DNA of 63,947 nt. It comes from Nitrospirales bacterium (GTDB lineage Bacteria > Nitrospirota > Nitrospiria > Nitrospirales > UBA8639). The stretch lies in NCBI GenBank assembly GCA_021604105.1, contig BQIW01000013.1, positions 1 through 63,947 on the forward strand, given 5' to 3'. Both the position numbers and the translations under genes were made by a program. The notes beneath the pieces were generated by a model. The model was given only the letters and a program-made list of their open reading frames with translations, ran no database searches and was not told where the DNA came from. Positions 16,929 through 26,091 of this stretch are shown piece after piece (position 1 is the first letter of the stretch; the number at the start of each line of letters is the position of its first letter).

Positions 16929-18266
16929 ATGGAATCCTTTGAGTCACAGTCCCAGGAAGATCTTTTCCCTGCTCAAGAATCTAACGATACTCGCCGGACT
17001 CCGTTAGCCGAGAGGATGCGGCCGCTGGACTTTGATGAGTTTGTGGGACAGGAAGACGTCCTGGCCGAAGGTCAGCCGCTGCGTGTGGCCATTGAACATG
17101 ATCGTGTGCCCTCACTTATTCTATGGGGACCGCCGGGGACGGGGAAGACGACCCTAGCAAGTTTAATTGCCAACAAAACCCGGGCGACATTTGTCCCGTT
17201 TTCAGCGGTGCTCAGTGGCGTGCCGGAGTTGCGCGGATTGCTGAAAACGGCTCAACAACGCCGAAAGGTGTCCGGACAGCGTACACTTCTTTTTGTGGAT
17301 GAAATCCATCGATTCAATAAAGCGCAACAGGATGCCTTCCTCCCCTATGTTGAACGGGGAGATATCATACTCATTGGAGCCACCACACAGAATCCTTCCT
17401 TCGAAGTGATTGCGCCTTTGTTGTCCCGGTCTATGGTGGTGGTGCTTCAATCCTTAAATGAAGAGGCGTTGAAGCATATCTTGAATCGTGCCCTTTCGGA
17501 TACGAAACGGGGGCTCGGTTCCTCACGCGTCACCCTCACTCCAGCTGCGAAGCAGTTATTAATCGGCTATGGCAATGGCGATGCGCGTTCGATGCTAACG
17601 GGCCTGGAATTTGTTGTTGGCCAATTTGCAAAGCCTGGCAAACCTACGACCATTGATCAACCCCAAGTAGAGCAGGCCCTGAAGCAGAAGGCCTTACGGT
17701 ACGACCGGGATGGGGAAGAGCATTACAATCTGATTTCGGCCTTTATTAAAAGTATGCGGGATTCCGATCCGGATGGGGCGTTGTATTGGCTGGCGAGAAT
17801 GTTGGAAGGTGGAGAAGATCCCAAATTTATTGCCAGGCGAATGATGATTTTTGCGTCGGAAGATATCGGGATGGCAGATCCGCAGGGTCTTTTGATTGCC
17901 TCGGCGGTTTTTCATGCGGTGGAGGTCATTGGGTTACCCGAGGCACAAATCAACATGGCCCATGGGGTGACCTATTTGGCTACTGCCCCAAAAAGTAATG
18001 CATCGTATGTGGGGCTCCTGGCCGCCAGAAAAGATGCCAAGGAAAAAGGTAATCTGCCCGTCCCGCTGCATTTGCGTAATGCGGTGACTTCGTTAATGAA
18101 GGATCTGGATTATGGCAAAAACTACCTTTATGCCCATGACAATCCGGAAGGGGCTAAACAACAAACCCATCTTCCTAAAGAATTAGAAGGCCGCCGGTAT
18201 TATCTACCCAAGAAATCTTCTTCTCCTTCTGCTGATGACGAAGAAGATCTTAACTCGCCCTGGTAA
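16929..18266 (+). CDS. rarA: Replication-associated recombination ATPase RarA (MgsA)
   Basis: The 445-residue AAA+ ATPase has Walker A GPPGTGKTT at 67-75, Walker B with LFVDEIHRFNKAQQDAFLP near 120, sensor GATTQNPSFE, and the MgsA C-terminal block (KSMRDSDPDGALYWLARML, MIFASEDIG). RarA is a clamp-loader-like tetramer that acts at stalled replication forks. N-terminal residues 8-16 (SQEDLFPAQ) resemble a SSB- or clamp-interacting tail. The 165-bp repeat begins 44 bases after its stop. Confidence 0.95.
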   Translation: MESFESQSQEDLFPAQESNDTRRTPLAERMRPLDFDEFVGQEDVLAEGQPLRVAIEHDRVPSLILWGPPGTGKTTLASLIANKTRATFVPFSAVLSGVPELRGLLKTAQQRRKVSGQRTLLFVDEIHRFNKAQQDAFLPYVERGDIILIGATTQNPSFEVIAPLLSRSMVVVLQSLNEEALKHILNRALSDTKRGLGSSRVTLTPAAKQLLIGYGNGDARSMLTGLEFVVGQFAKPGKPTTIDQPQVEQALKQKALRYDRDGEEHYNLISAFIKSMRDSDPDGALYWLARMLEGGEDPKFIARRMMIFASEDIGMADPQGLLIASAVFHAVEVIGLPEAQINMAHGVTYLATAPKSNASYVGLLAARKDAKEKGNLPVPLHLRNAVTSLMKDLDYGKNYLYAHDNPEGAKQQTHLPKELEGRRYYLPKKSSSPSADDEEDLNSPW

Positions 18267-18309
18267 TTATGGAGTTCTGAAAAAGAGCTGGTTTTCGGAC
18301 CGGCAGCCG

Positions 18310-18474
18310 AGGTCCTTTTGTTTCGGCAAAAGGACCCAAAACCATTGACGCCCCGTCCGGCCTCATTGGAGGGGTCGGACGCAGGATACGGAGGGCGGAC
18401 CAACTCGCTCTGCTCAGACAAGGCCCGCCGAATTCAAAGAGCGTCCGACCCGATGGCCGGACGGCAGGCGTCGG
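18310..18474. repeat. 165-bp folded dispersed repeat, copy 1
   Basis: A second copy of the same length lies at 59827-59991; the first 52 bases are identical. Copy 1 has a 5' hairpin (TCCTTTTG, loop TTTCGG, CAAAAGGA) and then one long nested inverted repeat: 18347-18352 with 18467-18472, 18354-18362 with 18455-18463 (9 bp), 18372-18382 with 18441-18451 (11 bp) and 18394-18398 with 18425-18429. It has no coding potential of its own. It sits between rarA and an A/T-rich orphan gene. It behaves like a REP/MITE-like or structured-RNA element; its class is unknown to me. Confidence 0.85.
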
Positions 18475-18606
18475 AACACAGTGAGGGTGCCATGCAGACA
18501 AGCAGGCTTTGGAAATTATTGGAAGAACAAATTAAAAAAAGGCTAGTGATGCTTTTCTGCAGAAGCTGAGAAGAAAGCAGGGCGAGTACTCAAAGGCAAA
18601 AGGTAA

Positions 18607-18693
18607 GAGTTAGGTTTCGGTCCGGCGGCAGAGTTTATTGATTGGCGTGTCCCGAATGGCGCAACTTTTGTTATTAAATCCGTTTCAGGATAA
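18607..18693 (+). pseudogene. Possible truncated coding remnant
   Basis: A 28-codon frame with no start codon ends in TAA three bases before the next ATG. It reads like protein sequence (FGPAAEFIDWRVPNGATF). The upstream end runs into a stop at 18604-18606, about 130 bases after the repeat copy. It may be the 3' end of a gene lost when the repeat or island inserted. I cannot name a family, and chance coding is possible. Confidence 0.28.
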
Positions 18694-18696
18694 ATC

Positions 18697-19167
18697 ATGA
18701 CAGAACTTAATTTGTTCGATCTAAACAAGCCTGCAGATCTATTCAAAATTATTCATGAAGTGTATGTAGACTATATAAAAACCCCCACGGAAAAGGATTT
18801 CCTTATCCTGGCCCTGGGACTTACGCATCTTAGAGAATGGATTGCTGAGGGGGATTGGGAGGGTATCAAATGTAAAAAGCAATCAAAGTTGCCATTGACT
18901 GATGGAGAAAAGTTTTTTGAAGAAATTTATCACCTTGATGAATTTAAAGTTATTCAGGGGCTATGCAACAAAGGTAAGCATTTCATCACCACGCCTACTG
19001 GATGGACCCCTAATACATCTCAGGAAATCGGACTTCGTGCTGGAATTGGGAAAGCAGGGGACGGGTTGGATCAAAAGTATTTCTTAATCGACGGAAAGGA
19101 TTCAAGAGACTACTTTATTAAACTAATAGGAAAATATAACCAATGGTTTTCCAAACATGGACTATAG
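18697..19167 (+). CDS. Hypothetical A/T-rich orphan protein
   Basis: This 156-residue protein is not recognised. It has no signal peptide or membrane segment. It looks largely helical in the first half (LILALGLTHLREWI), contains CNKGKHF near residue 91, and is rich in Lys and Ile. It is visibly more A/T-rich than its neighbours and lies right behind the folded repeat and a coding remnant, both of which suggest horizontal acquisition. AGGA sits seven bases before the ATG. It converges on the ABC-F gene. Confidence 0.6.
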   Translation: MTELNLFDLNKPADLFKIIHEVYVDYIKTPTEKDFLILALGLTHLREWIAEGDWEGIKCKKQSKLPLTDGEKFFEEIYHLDEFKVIQGLCNKGKHFITTPTGWTPNTSQEIGLRAGIGKAGDGLDQKYFLIDGKDSRDYFIKLIGKYNQWFSKHGL

Positions 19168-19240
19168 AATTACCCAAAAAAGTGAGCAGTCTCCATCTAA
19201 TTCCTAAACCTTTGTTCTAGACCAAAAAATATGGGGAAAA

Positions 19241-21103
19241 TTAGGAAATTTGGGATTGTTGTTTTTCGAGTTGGGTGGTGAGGTCGGCCCATTTGTGAGT
19301 GAGACGATCGAGGTCGTGTCCCCATTGCTCGCGTTCGTGATGGAGGGCATTCCAGCGGGAGTAGTCTTGGTAGGTTGCCGGGTCGGCGAGTTCCACGTCC
19401 CGAGCCTTGATTTGTTCTTCGAGCTGACCAATTTCCTTTTCCAGCGAGGCGACCTGCTTTTCCAGGCGGGCGATGCTTTTTGAGAGGTCTCGTCGCGATG
19501 GAGCGTCAGGATTGACGACGGCGGTCTTGGCTTTCCCATTCGTGAGATGCTCGGTGGTGGGTTTTTCCTTTTGGGATTTCTCTTTTTTCTTGGATTTTTT
19601 CTTGTCGGGTGTGGCTTCCGGCGGAATCTGGTCTTCCAGTTCTTTGGCCCGTTTCCAGCAATAGTATTCATAATCGCCGATGTAATCTCGGGCTTGTCCG
19701 TCGTCTATTTCCACGACGCGTGTGGCTACTCGCATGAGGAATGTGGGGTCGTGCGAGATAAACACCATGGTTCCGGGGAATTGGAGCAGTGCGTCCGTTA
19801 ACATATCCACGGATGTGGGGTCCAAGTGGTTGGTCGGCTCATCTAAGAGCAGGGTGTTGGCCGGCTCGACTAACATGCGGGCTAAAGCGACTCGATTGCG
19901 TTCCCCCCCGCTCAAGGCTTTGATGGGTTTTTTCTGATCATCACCGGAGAATAAAAACGCGCCGGCCAATCCTCTTAAAAAATTTCGTTCAGTCAGGGGT
20001 GCGGCTTCTTCCAGTGAATCCAATATGGAATGTTCAGGTTTGAGGATTTCTGCCTGGTGCTGAGCAAAATAGTGGAGGGTGACCCCATGACCCAAGGTTC
20101 TGGACCCTTTTTCGAATTCCAGGACTCCAGCCAGGATCTTAAGAAGTGTAGATTTTCCAGCCCCGTTCTCCCCGACCAAGGCCACGCGTTGTCCCCGTTC
20201 GACCGAAAAATCCAAGCTATCATAGATGATTTTTTCGCCATAGCGTTTCCCGATATCCCGTAGTTCAAACACGTCTTTTCCACTGGCCGGCGGGTCCGGG
20301 AATTTAAATCGCAACCGTTTCGTGTCCCGTTGCAATTCAATGCGTTTCACTTTTTCAAGTTGTTTGATCCGGGATTGCACCTGACTGGCTTTGTTGGCCT
20401 GGTATCGGAATCGGTCGACGAAGTTTTGAACGCGGGCAATTTCTTTGGATTGTCGATTGGCAGCCGCCTCTTCCTGGGTGTCGCGCTCTGCCCGGAGTTT
20501 TTGAAACCGCGTATAATTCCCCCGGTATTCCTGCAAAGTATGGTTTCGGACTTCCCAAATATGAGTGACCATGTTGTCTAAGAAGCCAATGTCATGGCTG
20601 ATAATCAACAGTGTGAAATTCGAAGAGAGTAAAAATGATTCCAGCCAACGCTGCGTGGGTTTGTCGAGATGGTTGGTCGGCTCGTCCAGCATGAGGACGT
20701 CGGGGGCTGACAGCAATAAGTGGGCTAAGGCCACCCGCATGCGATACCCACCGGAGAGGGTGTCAATCTTGCGGTCCCAATCCGACTCTTGAAATCCCAA
20801 TCCGGCAAGAATCCGCTTGGCTTCGTGATCGGGAAATTGATTCCGGTGTGTGGCATCGAGAATAGTATTTCCCGGCAAAGACTCCAGTTCCTGTGGCAAA
20901 TAGCCAAGGCGAAGAAATGGACGTTGTCGAATCTTTCCGCTTTCTATCTCCTCCTCATTGAGGATCATGCGCATCAGTGAGGTTTTGCCTGACCCATTCG
21001 GACCAACGAGTCCCACACGGGTGTTGGGTTTGAGGTGTGCCGAAGCCTTAATGAACAGGGGTTTCGTGGGGTAGCTCTTTGAGATTTGTTCAATATGCAG
21101 CAT
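19241..21103 (-). CDS. ABC-F family ATPase (Uup/YheS-like)
   Basis: The 620-residue protein has two ABC ATPase domains and no membrane segment: Walker A GPNGSGKTS and GENGAGKST, signatures LSGGYRMR and LSGGERNR, and two Walker B LDEPTNHLD. Between them lies the helical ABC-F linker (about 215-270). The C-terminus (about 510-620) is a Lys-rich stretch followed by a coiled coil, as in YheS/Uup. ABC-F proteins bind the ribosomal E site and relieve stalling, or protect from antibiotics. The linker alone does not tell which role applies. Confidence 0.92.
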   Translation of the reverse strand: MLHIEQISKSYPTKPLFIKASAHLKPNTRVGLVGPNGSGKTSLMRMILNEEEIESGKIRQRPFLRLGYLPQELESLPGNTILDATHRNQFPDHEAKRILAGLGFQESDWDRKIDTLSGGYRMRVALAHLLLSAPDVLMLDEPTNHLDKPTQRWLESFLLSSNFTLLIISHDIGFLDNMVTHIWEVRNHTLQEYRGNYTRFQKLRAERDTQEEAAANRQSKEIARVQNFVDRFRYQANKASQVQSRIKQLEKVKRIELQRDTKRLRFKFPDPPASGKDVFELRDIGKRYGEKIIYDSLDFSVERGQRVALVGENGAGKSTLLKILAGVLEFEKGSRTLGHGVTLHYFAQHQAEILKPEHSILDSLEEAAPLTERNFLRGLAGAFLFSGDDQKKPIKALSGGERNRVALARMLVEPANTLLLDEPTNHLDPTSVDMLTDALLQFPGTMVFISHDPTFLMRVATRVVEIDDGQARDYIGDYEYYCWKRAKELEDQIPPEATPDKKKSKKKEKSQKEKPTTEHLTNGKAKTAVVNPDAPSRRDLSKSIARLEKQVASLEKEIGQLEEQIKARDVELADPATYQDYSRWNALHHEREQWGHDLDRLTHKWADLTTQLEKQQSQIS

Positions 21104-21188
21104 GCGGAAACACCATCCAAATTGTGAGATGAAAACCGAGTCAAAACCCCTTTGTCATGGTCAAAAAGACGGAAAGGAGGGATGAAAT

Positions 21189-21264
21189 TGGTGGAGCTGG
21201 CCGGGATTGAACCGGCGACCTCGTGAATGCCATTCACGCGCGCTCCCAACTGCGCTACAGCCCC
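21189..21264 (-). tRNA. tRNA-Ala (GGC anticodon)
   Basis: On the minus strand the cloverleaf folds fully: acceptor GGGGCTG with CAGCTCC (one G-U), D arm GCGC, anticodon stem CGTGA/TCACG around loop ATGGCAT giving anticodon GGC, and TTCAATC in the T loop. The CCA end is encoded (21189-21191). Confidence 0.97.
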
Positions 21265-21276
21265 ACAACGAAAATG

Positions 21277-21305
21277 ATGCTATCACGCGACCTCGGTTCG
21301 GTCAA
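21277..21305 (-). promoter_or_regulatory. Promoter of tRNA-Ala
   Basis: On the minus strand TTGACC (21305-21300), 17 bp, TAGCAT (21282-21277). The -10 ends 13 bases before the mature tRNA 5' end, an ideal distance for a tRNA promoter. Confidence 0.6.
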
Positions 21306-21339
21306 GAAAATCAGAGGTCATAAGGGTCTGGCTCCCTCG

Positions 21340-21368
21340 TTGACAAATTATGCGTTGAGACCTACGAT
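21340..21368 (+). promoter_or_regulatory. Candidate promoter of purA
   Basis: TTGACA (21340-21345), 17 bp, TACGAT (21363-21368), about 80 bases before the purA ATG. The -35 is perfect and the -10 has four of six consensus bases. Confidence 0.55.
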
Positions 21369-21448
21369 TCATCCTTGGAGCTCTGGCTAACCCGCTGGCC
21401 GAGTTTTTTTTTGTCCCGTGCTCTTGTCTTGTGCGTGTGGAGGAAGCT

Positions 21449-22756
21449 ATGGCCGCATTGGTTGTTGTCGGCTCCCAATGGGGAGATGAAGGAAAAGGAA
21501 AAATTGTGGACCTTCTGGCCAAGGATGCGGATGTCATTGTCCGCTATCAGGGAGGTTCCAATGCCGGCCATACGGTTATTACCAATAAAGGCACCTTTAT
21601 TTTTCATTTGATACCTTCGGGTATTCTCTATCGGGGGAAGGTATGCGCGCTGGGGAACGGGGTCGCCATTGATCCGGCTGGGTTGATCGAGGAGTTGGAT
21701 CGTTTGATTGTCAAGGGAATTCCGGTTGGGAAGCGATTTCTTATTAGTAATCGGGCCCATGTCATCATGCCCTATCATAAGGCCATTGATAAGGCGGCCG
21801 AGCAGGCGAAAGGGGCTCGGCGGATCGGTACGACAGGTCGGGGCATTGGGCCGGCGTATGTCGATAAAATGGCGCGTGTCGGCATTCGCATGGGGGATTT
21901 GTTAAATCCCGATGTGTTGCAACAAAAGATTCAGGAAAACCTGGTGGAAATTAATGCGTTCTTAGAACGCATTTACAATGTGGATGGGTTCACGGTTGAG
22001 AAAATTTTTAAAGATTATCAAGCCTATGGCGAGCGACTCCGACCTCACATTACGGATGTCGCGTTGGTTCTGGACCGGGCCTTTGAGCGAGAGAAACGGG
22101 TGTTATTTGAAGGGGCCCAAGGGACCCATTTAGATGTGGATTTTGGGACCTATCCCTATGTGACATCTTCCAGTTCTTGCTCGGGTGGGGCGTGCACCGG
22201 CAGTGGGGTCGGTCCCACTACGATTACGGGAGTCCTGGGTGTGACCAAGGCCTACACCACCCGAGTGGGGGGAGGTCCGTTTCCGACAGAGTTGACGGAT
22301 GAAATGGGTCAGCAACTTATGCAGCGTGGGAATGAGTATGGCTCAACAACAGGTCGAGCCCGCCGGTGTGGCTGGTTGGATATGGTGTTATTGCGTTATG
22401 CTGGTCGAATTAACGGACTGACTTCATTGGCCATTACTAAGTTGGATGTGCTGGATGGCTGCAAAGAATTGAAAATTTGTACCGGATACCGATATCAGGG
22501 GAAGCTCCACAAGGAAATGCCCGGTGATTTGCAAGTTTTGGCCGGGTGTGAACCGGTGTATGAACGATGGAAAGGGTGGACAGTCGACACGTCGGGTTTG
22601 AAGTCGTATCGAAGTCTACCGCCTGCTGCTAAACGGTATTTGGCCAGAATTGAGGAACTAACCGGGTGTCGCATTGATATGATCTCGACCGGTTCCAAGC
22701 GGGAAGATACCATTGTCGTGAGAAATCCAATGAATCGTTCCCGTAAAGGCTCATGA
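21449..22756 (+). CDS. purA: Adenylosuccinate synthetase
   Basis: The 435-residue enzyme joins IMP and aspartate using GTP to give adenylosuccinate on the AMP branch of purine synthesis. Motifs: VVGSQWGDEGKGKIVD at the N-terminus (GTP loop and catalytic Asp), GGSNAGHTV, the IMP loop TTGRGIGPAY, EGAQGTHLD, and TTGRARRCGW plus TKLDVLDG near the C-terminus. ATG 21449 is chosen because GGAGGA lies six bases upstream; an in-frame GTG at 21431 would put that site inside the gene. It is a single gene followed by tRNA-Lys. Confidence 0.97.
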   Translation: MAALVVVGSQWGDEGKGKIVDLLAKDADVIVRYQGGSNAGHTVITNKGTFIFHLIPSGILYRGKVCALGNGVAIDPAGLIEELDRLIVKGIPVGKRFLISNRAHVIMPYHKAIDKAAEQAKGARRIGTTGRGIGPAYVDKMARVGIRMGDLLNPDVLQQKIQENLVEINAFLERIYNVDGFTVEKIFKDYQAYGERLRPHITDVALVLDRAFEREKRVLFEGAQGTHLDVDFGTYPYVTSSSSCSGGACTGSGVGPTTITGVLGVTKAYTTRVGGGPFPTELTDEMGQQLMQRGNEYGSTTGRARRCGWLDMVLLRYAGRINGLTSLAITKLDVLDGCKELKICTGYRYQGKLHKEMPGDLQVLAGCEPVYERWKGWTVDTSGLKSYRSLPPAAKRYLARIEELTGCRIDMISTGSKREDTIVVRNPMNRSRKGS

Positions 22757-22792
22757 GGAAAGCGCATCTTTATGTCTTTCTCTGCTGTAAGT

Positions 22793-22821
22793 TTGACAAC
22801 ACCGGAATCCATTGTTAGCAT
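22793..22821 (+). promoter_or_regulatory. Promoter of tRNA-Lys
   Basis: TTGACA (22793-22798), 17 bp, TAGCAT (22816-22821), ending 11 bases before the mature tRNA. It has the same -10 hexamer and spacing as the tRNA-Ala promoter. Confidence 0.62.
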
Positions 22822-22832
22822 CGCGACCCGGT

Positions 22833-22908
22833 GAGCCGCTAGCTCAGTTGGTAGAGCATCGCCCTTTTAAGGCGAGGGTCGTGCGTTCGAGCCGCACGCG
22901 GCTCACCA
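22833..22908 (+). tRNA. tRNA-Lys (TTT anticodon)
   Basis: Full cloverleaf: acceptor GAGCCGC with GCGGCTC, D arm GCTC/GAGC, anticodon stem TCGCC/GGCGA around loop CTTTTAA giving TTT, T arm GTGCG-TTCGAGC-CGCAC, and an encoded CCA (22906-22908). Confidence 0.98.
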
Positions 22909-23450
22909 TAAGTAACTAAAAATTGCCCCTCCATCTCATTTCCTTTCGTGTGAAGGCGACAGGTTTTGGTTTCACCCTTTTATCCAAAATTTTCCCCAGA
23001 GAATCTTAGATTTACCAAGTGATGTTTAATGAAGGTGTCCTCAGGTGACCTGCTGTTAGGTTCATCTTAAAACATTTTGCCTTTCTCCTCATTGATTAGC
23101 TTTTCTACCCTATTGCACTGAATAACGGTCCGAGAAGAATACGCCCACTCCCTGGGTCTCATCCTTAACATTGCACTGGTTGACAATATCATTTTGGGCT
23201 CGATTTGGGGATTGGGAAGAATAGGGGATTGATCGAAAGGGAAGGCACGGCCTTTCTGGTATATGTGGAACCCCTTTTTTTCTTACACAATTGAAGGTAT
23301 AAGACATAATATTTTCAACTTTCTACCACTTAGGAGGGTGTGGTGAGGACATGATCATTTTCAAGGTTTCCTTCTGGGTACCTATTCTCTTGGTGAACAC
23401 TCCCTTCGCATGATCGTTTTGAAATGCCAGTCTCCGAGGGATGAAATACC
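22909..23450. other. Intergenic region without a clear gene
   Basis: The 542 bases between tRNA-Lys and the membrane-protein gene are A/T-rich. The only protein-like item is a 20-codon hydrophobic frame (23351-23413, MIIFKVSFWV at the start) behind a GAGGA; it could be a leader peptide but may be chance. No terminator, riboswitch or inverted repeat of note was seen. Confidence 0.4.
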
Positions 23451-24155
23451 ATGACAAAGGTATTACATAGCATGGGGTATGCCACGCCCCTGGTCATTGT
23501 TCTCGGGCTCCTATTGATCTACGTAATGGCACCGGAATTCTATTTGGCCTACATCCTGGAAGAAGTTCAACGCGAACAAGGCGCCGTGGAGATTGTGACC
23601 TTCTGGTCCGCAATAATCGGCGGGGCCATGTTGTTGGCGTCTAGCTGGACATTCTGGAAAAGCGGAAATTGGCCGGCGGCCGGTGTGATCGGAGCGGTTT
23701 CCGGCGCTTCGATTCTTTTTGCCGGAGAAGAAATTGGTTGGGGACAGATCCATTTTGGGTGGGAAACCCCTCTCTGGTGGAGTACGCGTTTTGGTGGATC
23801 AACAGACCTCCATAGCAGCCGGTTTCCTGTTCGCACATTGGCAGCCATATTTCTGTTCGTGATATTTTTTCTGTTACCGTTTGCCTGGAAGTTTCAGCTA
23901 CCTCTTCGGTTGCCGGCAAATTTACAACCGGCCATCCCGGAAGGGCCGGTCATTTTCACCATTGCGTTTGCTACCCTCTATCGGGAACTCAAAGGTATCT
24001 ACTTTTGGCTTACGCCGTATGGCTACCGAGATCGTTTTTATGAAGAATTTTTGTGGGGTCTGAATGAACAGAAAGAAATGTTGATTGGCATCGCCATGCT
24101 TCTGTATGCCCTCTACCGTCTGCCGTATCTTAAACAGATTCGTTCTCCGTCGTGA
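23451..24155 (+). CDS. Integral membrane protein with GEEIGWGQ motif
   Basis: The 234-residue protein has about six membrane segments (near 10-30, 50-68, 77-92, 128-148, 167-185 and 208-225). A charged motif inside the membrane region, GEEIGWGQIHFGW at 92-104, recurs in a widespread family of uncharacterised membrane proteins, where the two glutamates and the histidine could form an active or binding site. No function can be assigned. It is a single gene converging on the HDOD gene. Confidence 0.72.
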   Translation: MTKVLHSMGYATPLVIVLGLLLIYVMAPEFYLAYILEEVQREQGAVEIVTFWSAIIGGAMLLASSWTFWKSGNWPAAGVIGAVSGASILFAGEEIGWGQIHFGWETPLWWSTRFGGSTDLHSSRFPVRTLAAIFLFVIFFLLPFAWKFQLPLRLPANLQPAIPEGPVIFTIAFATLYRELKGIYFWLTPYGYRDRFYEEFLWGLNEQKEMLIGIAMLLYALYRLPYLKQIRSPS

Positions 24156-24238
24156 GTCATCGATTTCCTTCTTTGGTCCTCATCTTCTCACTTTCTTCCC
24201 GCATACACGGTTTATCTGGCTCCCATCAGTCCAGGGTG

Positions 24239-24258
24239 GAATGGTAAGGGTACCATTC
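24239..24258 (+). terminator. Possible terminator hairpin after the membrane-protein gene
   Basis: GAATGGTA (24239-24246), loop AGGG, TACCATTC (24251-24258), followed by TTATGGTTTTTC. The stem is a perfect 8 bp; the T tract is interrupted. Confidence 0.4.
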
Positions 24259-24339
24259 TTATGGTTTTTCATCGCGTCATGCGAGTACGACAATGAAGCA
24301 CTTTTGAACCGCAGAACTTCAGGTTGTGATGTCTAGTAC

Positions 24340-25908
24340 TTAGGGAAGTGGAGTTAATCGAGCCAGGTTGGCGTTGGTTTGTGACAACACCATGGCGAAG
24401 GCTGCGAAATCAATTTCTGTCAATGGTTTTCCATTGAAACCTCGATCTACTAAGATGAGACCTATGGGTTTTTTGGGAATGTAGAGCGTTCCTGCAAATC
24501 CAGGTTCCCCCCCCCAATATTGAAGGAAATCGGGGGGCATGTCTCCTTCTGCTCCTTCTCCTTCGATTAAGGAAGAAAATCGCAAAGGCTGGAATTGATG
24601 GATGAGTCGGTCCCAGAAATTCCCCTTTTTAATCGGACAGTGAAAGGTCGCCTGTATCGCTTCCGAGTTTCCTCCGTAGCCAATCTTGGCTTCGAGCTTG
24701 TCTTTTCCCGGTACCACCAATGCGAGCCAGACCCGTTCAAATCCGCAGGAAACAAAGAGGGTCCGGGCTGCAAGGGTGAGCACGGAGGAGGGTTCAGATA
24801 GTTTCATGACCTGAATCGCAAAATCTAGCAATGGCCTATCGCATGGGGGTGAAGAAGGCAGAGAAGATACTCCTTGCTGAGCTGATTCAACCAATTCTGC
24901 AGGAGGGGGCCCTTCAGGGTGAATGGCTTGATAGATTGTTTGGGTAAGGTGAAGTAAATGTTGATTGTGAGGAAAGGTGCCCCTGGCGTCAGATGCGGGA
25001 AGAAAGTGCTGTCGGTCGATGTTGATAGCCGAGGCGATTTCCGAGGCTTGCCTAAAGGCTTTGGCCACGGTGTGTTCTAATTGGATCATGGAGAGGCCAA
25101 ATGGGGGAAGAAACTGTTCGATCAAGCCATGAAGTACCTCTTCTTGTCCGGAAGCCAATGGGTTCAGGAGGCAATAACTCAATTCATTCGCGGCTCGAAC
25201 AATACTTTCCATAATCCGTTGATCTGCTTCGGGCCGAGATTTGGCCCAGACGGGCTTTTTCTCCAATAGTTGGACCAGGCTGTCCGGCAGATTCCAATGC
25301 CTGGCCATGGCGGAAGCGATGACCTGCAGCGGTCGTCCCAAAAGCGTGAGTTCGGCTTTGGGGACCTTGGCAGGATCTTCCCGGCGTATGACTTCTAGTT
25401 GTTCGGCGACGTCGGGTCGACAGAGGGCAAGGATGAGGTCTCCCAGTGAATAGAGCATGGCATTGGTAAATAACGATCCCGTCTCCCCGTAATTAATGGC
25501 TTTTCCCAGTTCTTGTGCCTGGGTCCCCGCCACCAGGGCACGAGCCAGAAGGTGTTTCAAATTGGTGGTATCGGCCCCAAAGGTGTCGGCCTGTTCGATT
25601 AATTGGGCAGAGACCACCATGGCGCGAATGACGTCAAACCCGATAAGGGCTACCGCATAGGTTGGGGTTTTGACGGGTGTGCGGGTATGATAAGCAGGGC
25701 TATTGGCGATTTTGATGACGTTGGCCATCATGGCTTGATCGCGCATGATGATTTCTCCAATATCGCTGGCATTTGAGCGTTTATCCTGAGTAAGATTTAA
25801 GACCTGGATACAACTTTGCCTGAGGATAGGCAGTGTTTCCGGGGCTTCGGCAAGCAGACTGTCCAGAAAGGAAGCGGGTGTATGGTCACTGGCGGTGGCG
25901 GGTTTCAT
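24340..25908 (-). CDS. HDOD-domain signalling protein
   Basis: The 522-residue protein has an N-terminal HDOD domain (about 15-215; LPILRQSCIQVLNL, IIMRDQAMMANVIKIANSPAYH, AVALIGFDVIRAMV). HDOD is a degenerate HD phosphohydrolase fold that usually lacks catalytic metal ligands and acts in signal transduction. The C-terminal part (about 330-520) looks like a GAF-type sensor region (LAARTLFVSCGFERVWLAL, and GLILVDRGFNGKPLTEIDF). It stands alone, with no kinase or receiver gene adjacent. The partner signal is unknown. Confidence 0.82.
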   Translation of the reverse strand: MKPATASDHTPASFLDSLLAEAPETLPILRQSCIQVLNLTQDKRSNASDIGEIIMRDQAMMANVIKIANSPAYHTRTPVKTPTYAVALIGFDVIRAMVVSAQLIEQADTFGADTTNLKHLLARALVAGTQAQELGKAINYGETGSLFTNAMLYSLGDLILALCRPDVAEQLEVIRREDPAKVPKAELTLLGRPLQVIASAMARHWNLPDSLVQLLEKKPVWAKSRPEADQRIMESIVRAANELSYCLLNPLASGQEEVLHGLIEQFLPPFGLSMIQLEHTVAKAFRQASEIASAINIDRQHFLPASDARGTFPHNQHLLHLTQTIYQAIHPEGPPPAELVESAQQGVSSLPSSPPCDRPLLDFAIQVMKLSEPSSVLTLAARTLFVSCGFERVWLALVVPGKDKLEAKIGYGGNSEAIQATFHCPIKKGNFWDRLIHQFQPLRFSSLIEGEGAEGDMPPDFLQYWGGEPGFAGTLYIPKKPIGLILVDRGFNGKPLTEIDFAAFAMVLSQTNANLARLTPLP

Positions 25909-26091
25909 GTTGGTACGTCCGGCAGAGCAGAGTGCCAGGCGGTAATTCTGTGGCGTGGAAGTTTTAGATCACGGTAATGGAGCTTGGTAGTTGGCTCTAA
26001 GGTTAATTCTCGGTAATATTTTCCGAAACATTAAACCGTTCTCACCTTCGGGGTAGGAGGCCGGTCTCATTTTTGATTGAGTGATACCTGT

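Noticed and set aside
18318-18569. Open frames within the folded repeat reading FRQKDPKPLTPRPAS
   Set aside because: The same peptide-like string appears in both repeat copies because the DNA is repeated; the frames have different starts and ends and no ribosome-binding site, so they are by-products of the repeat.
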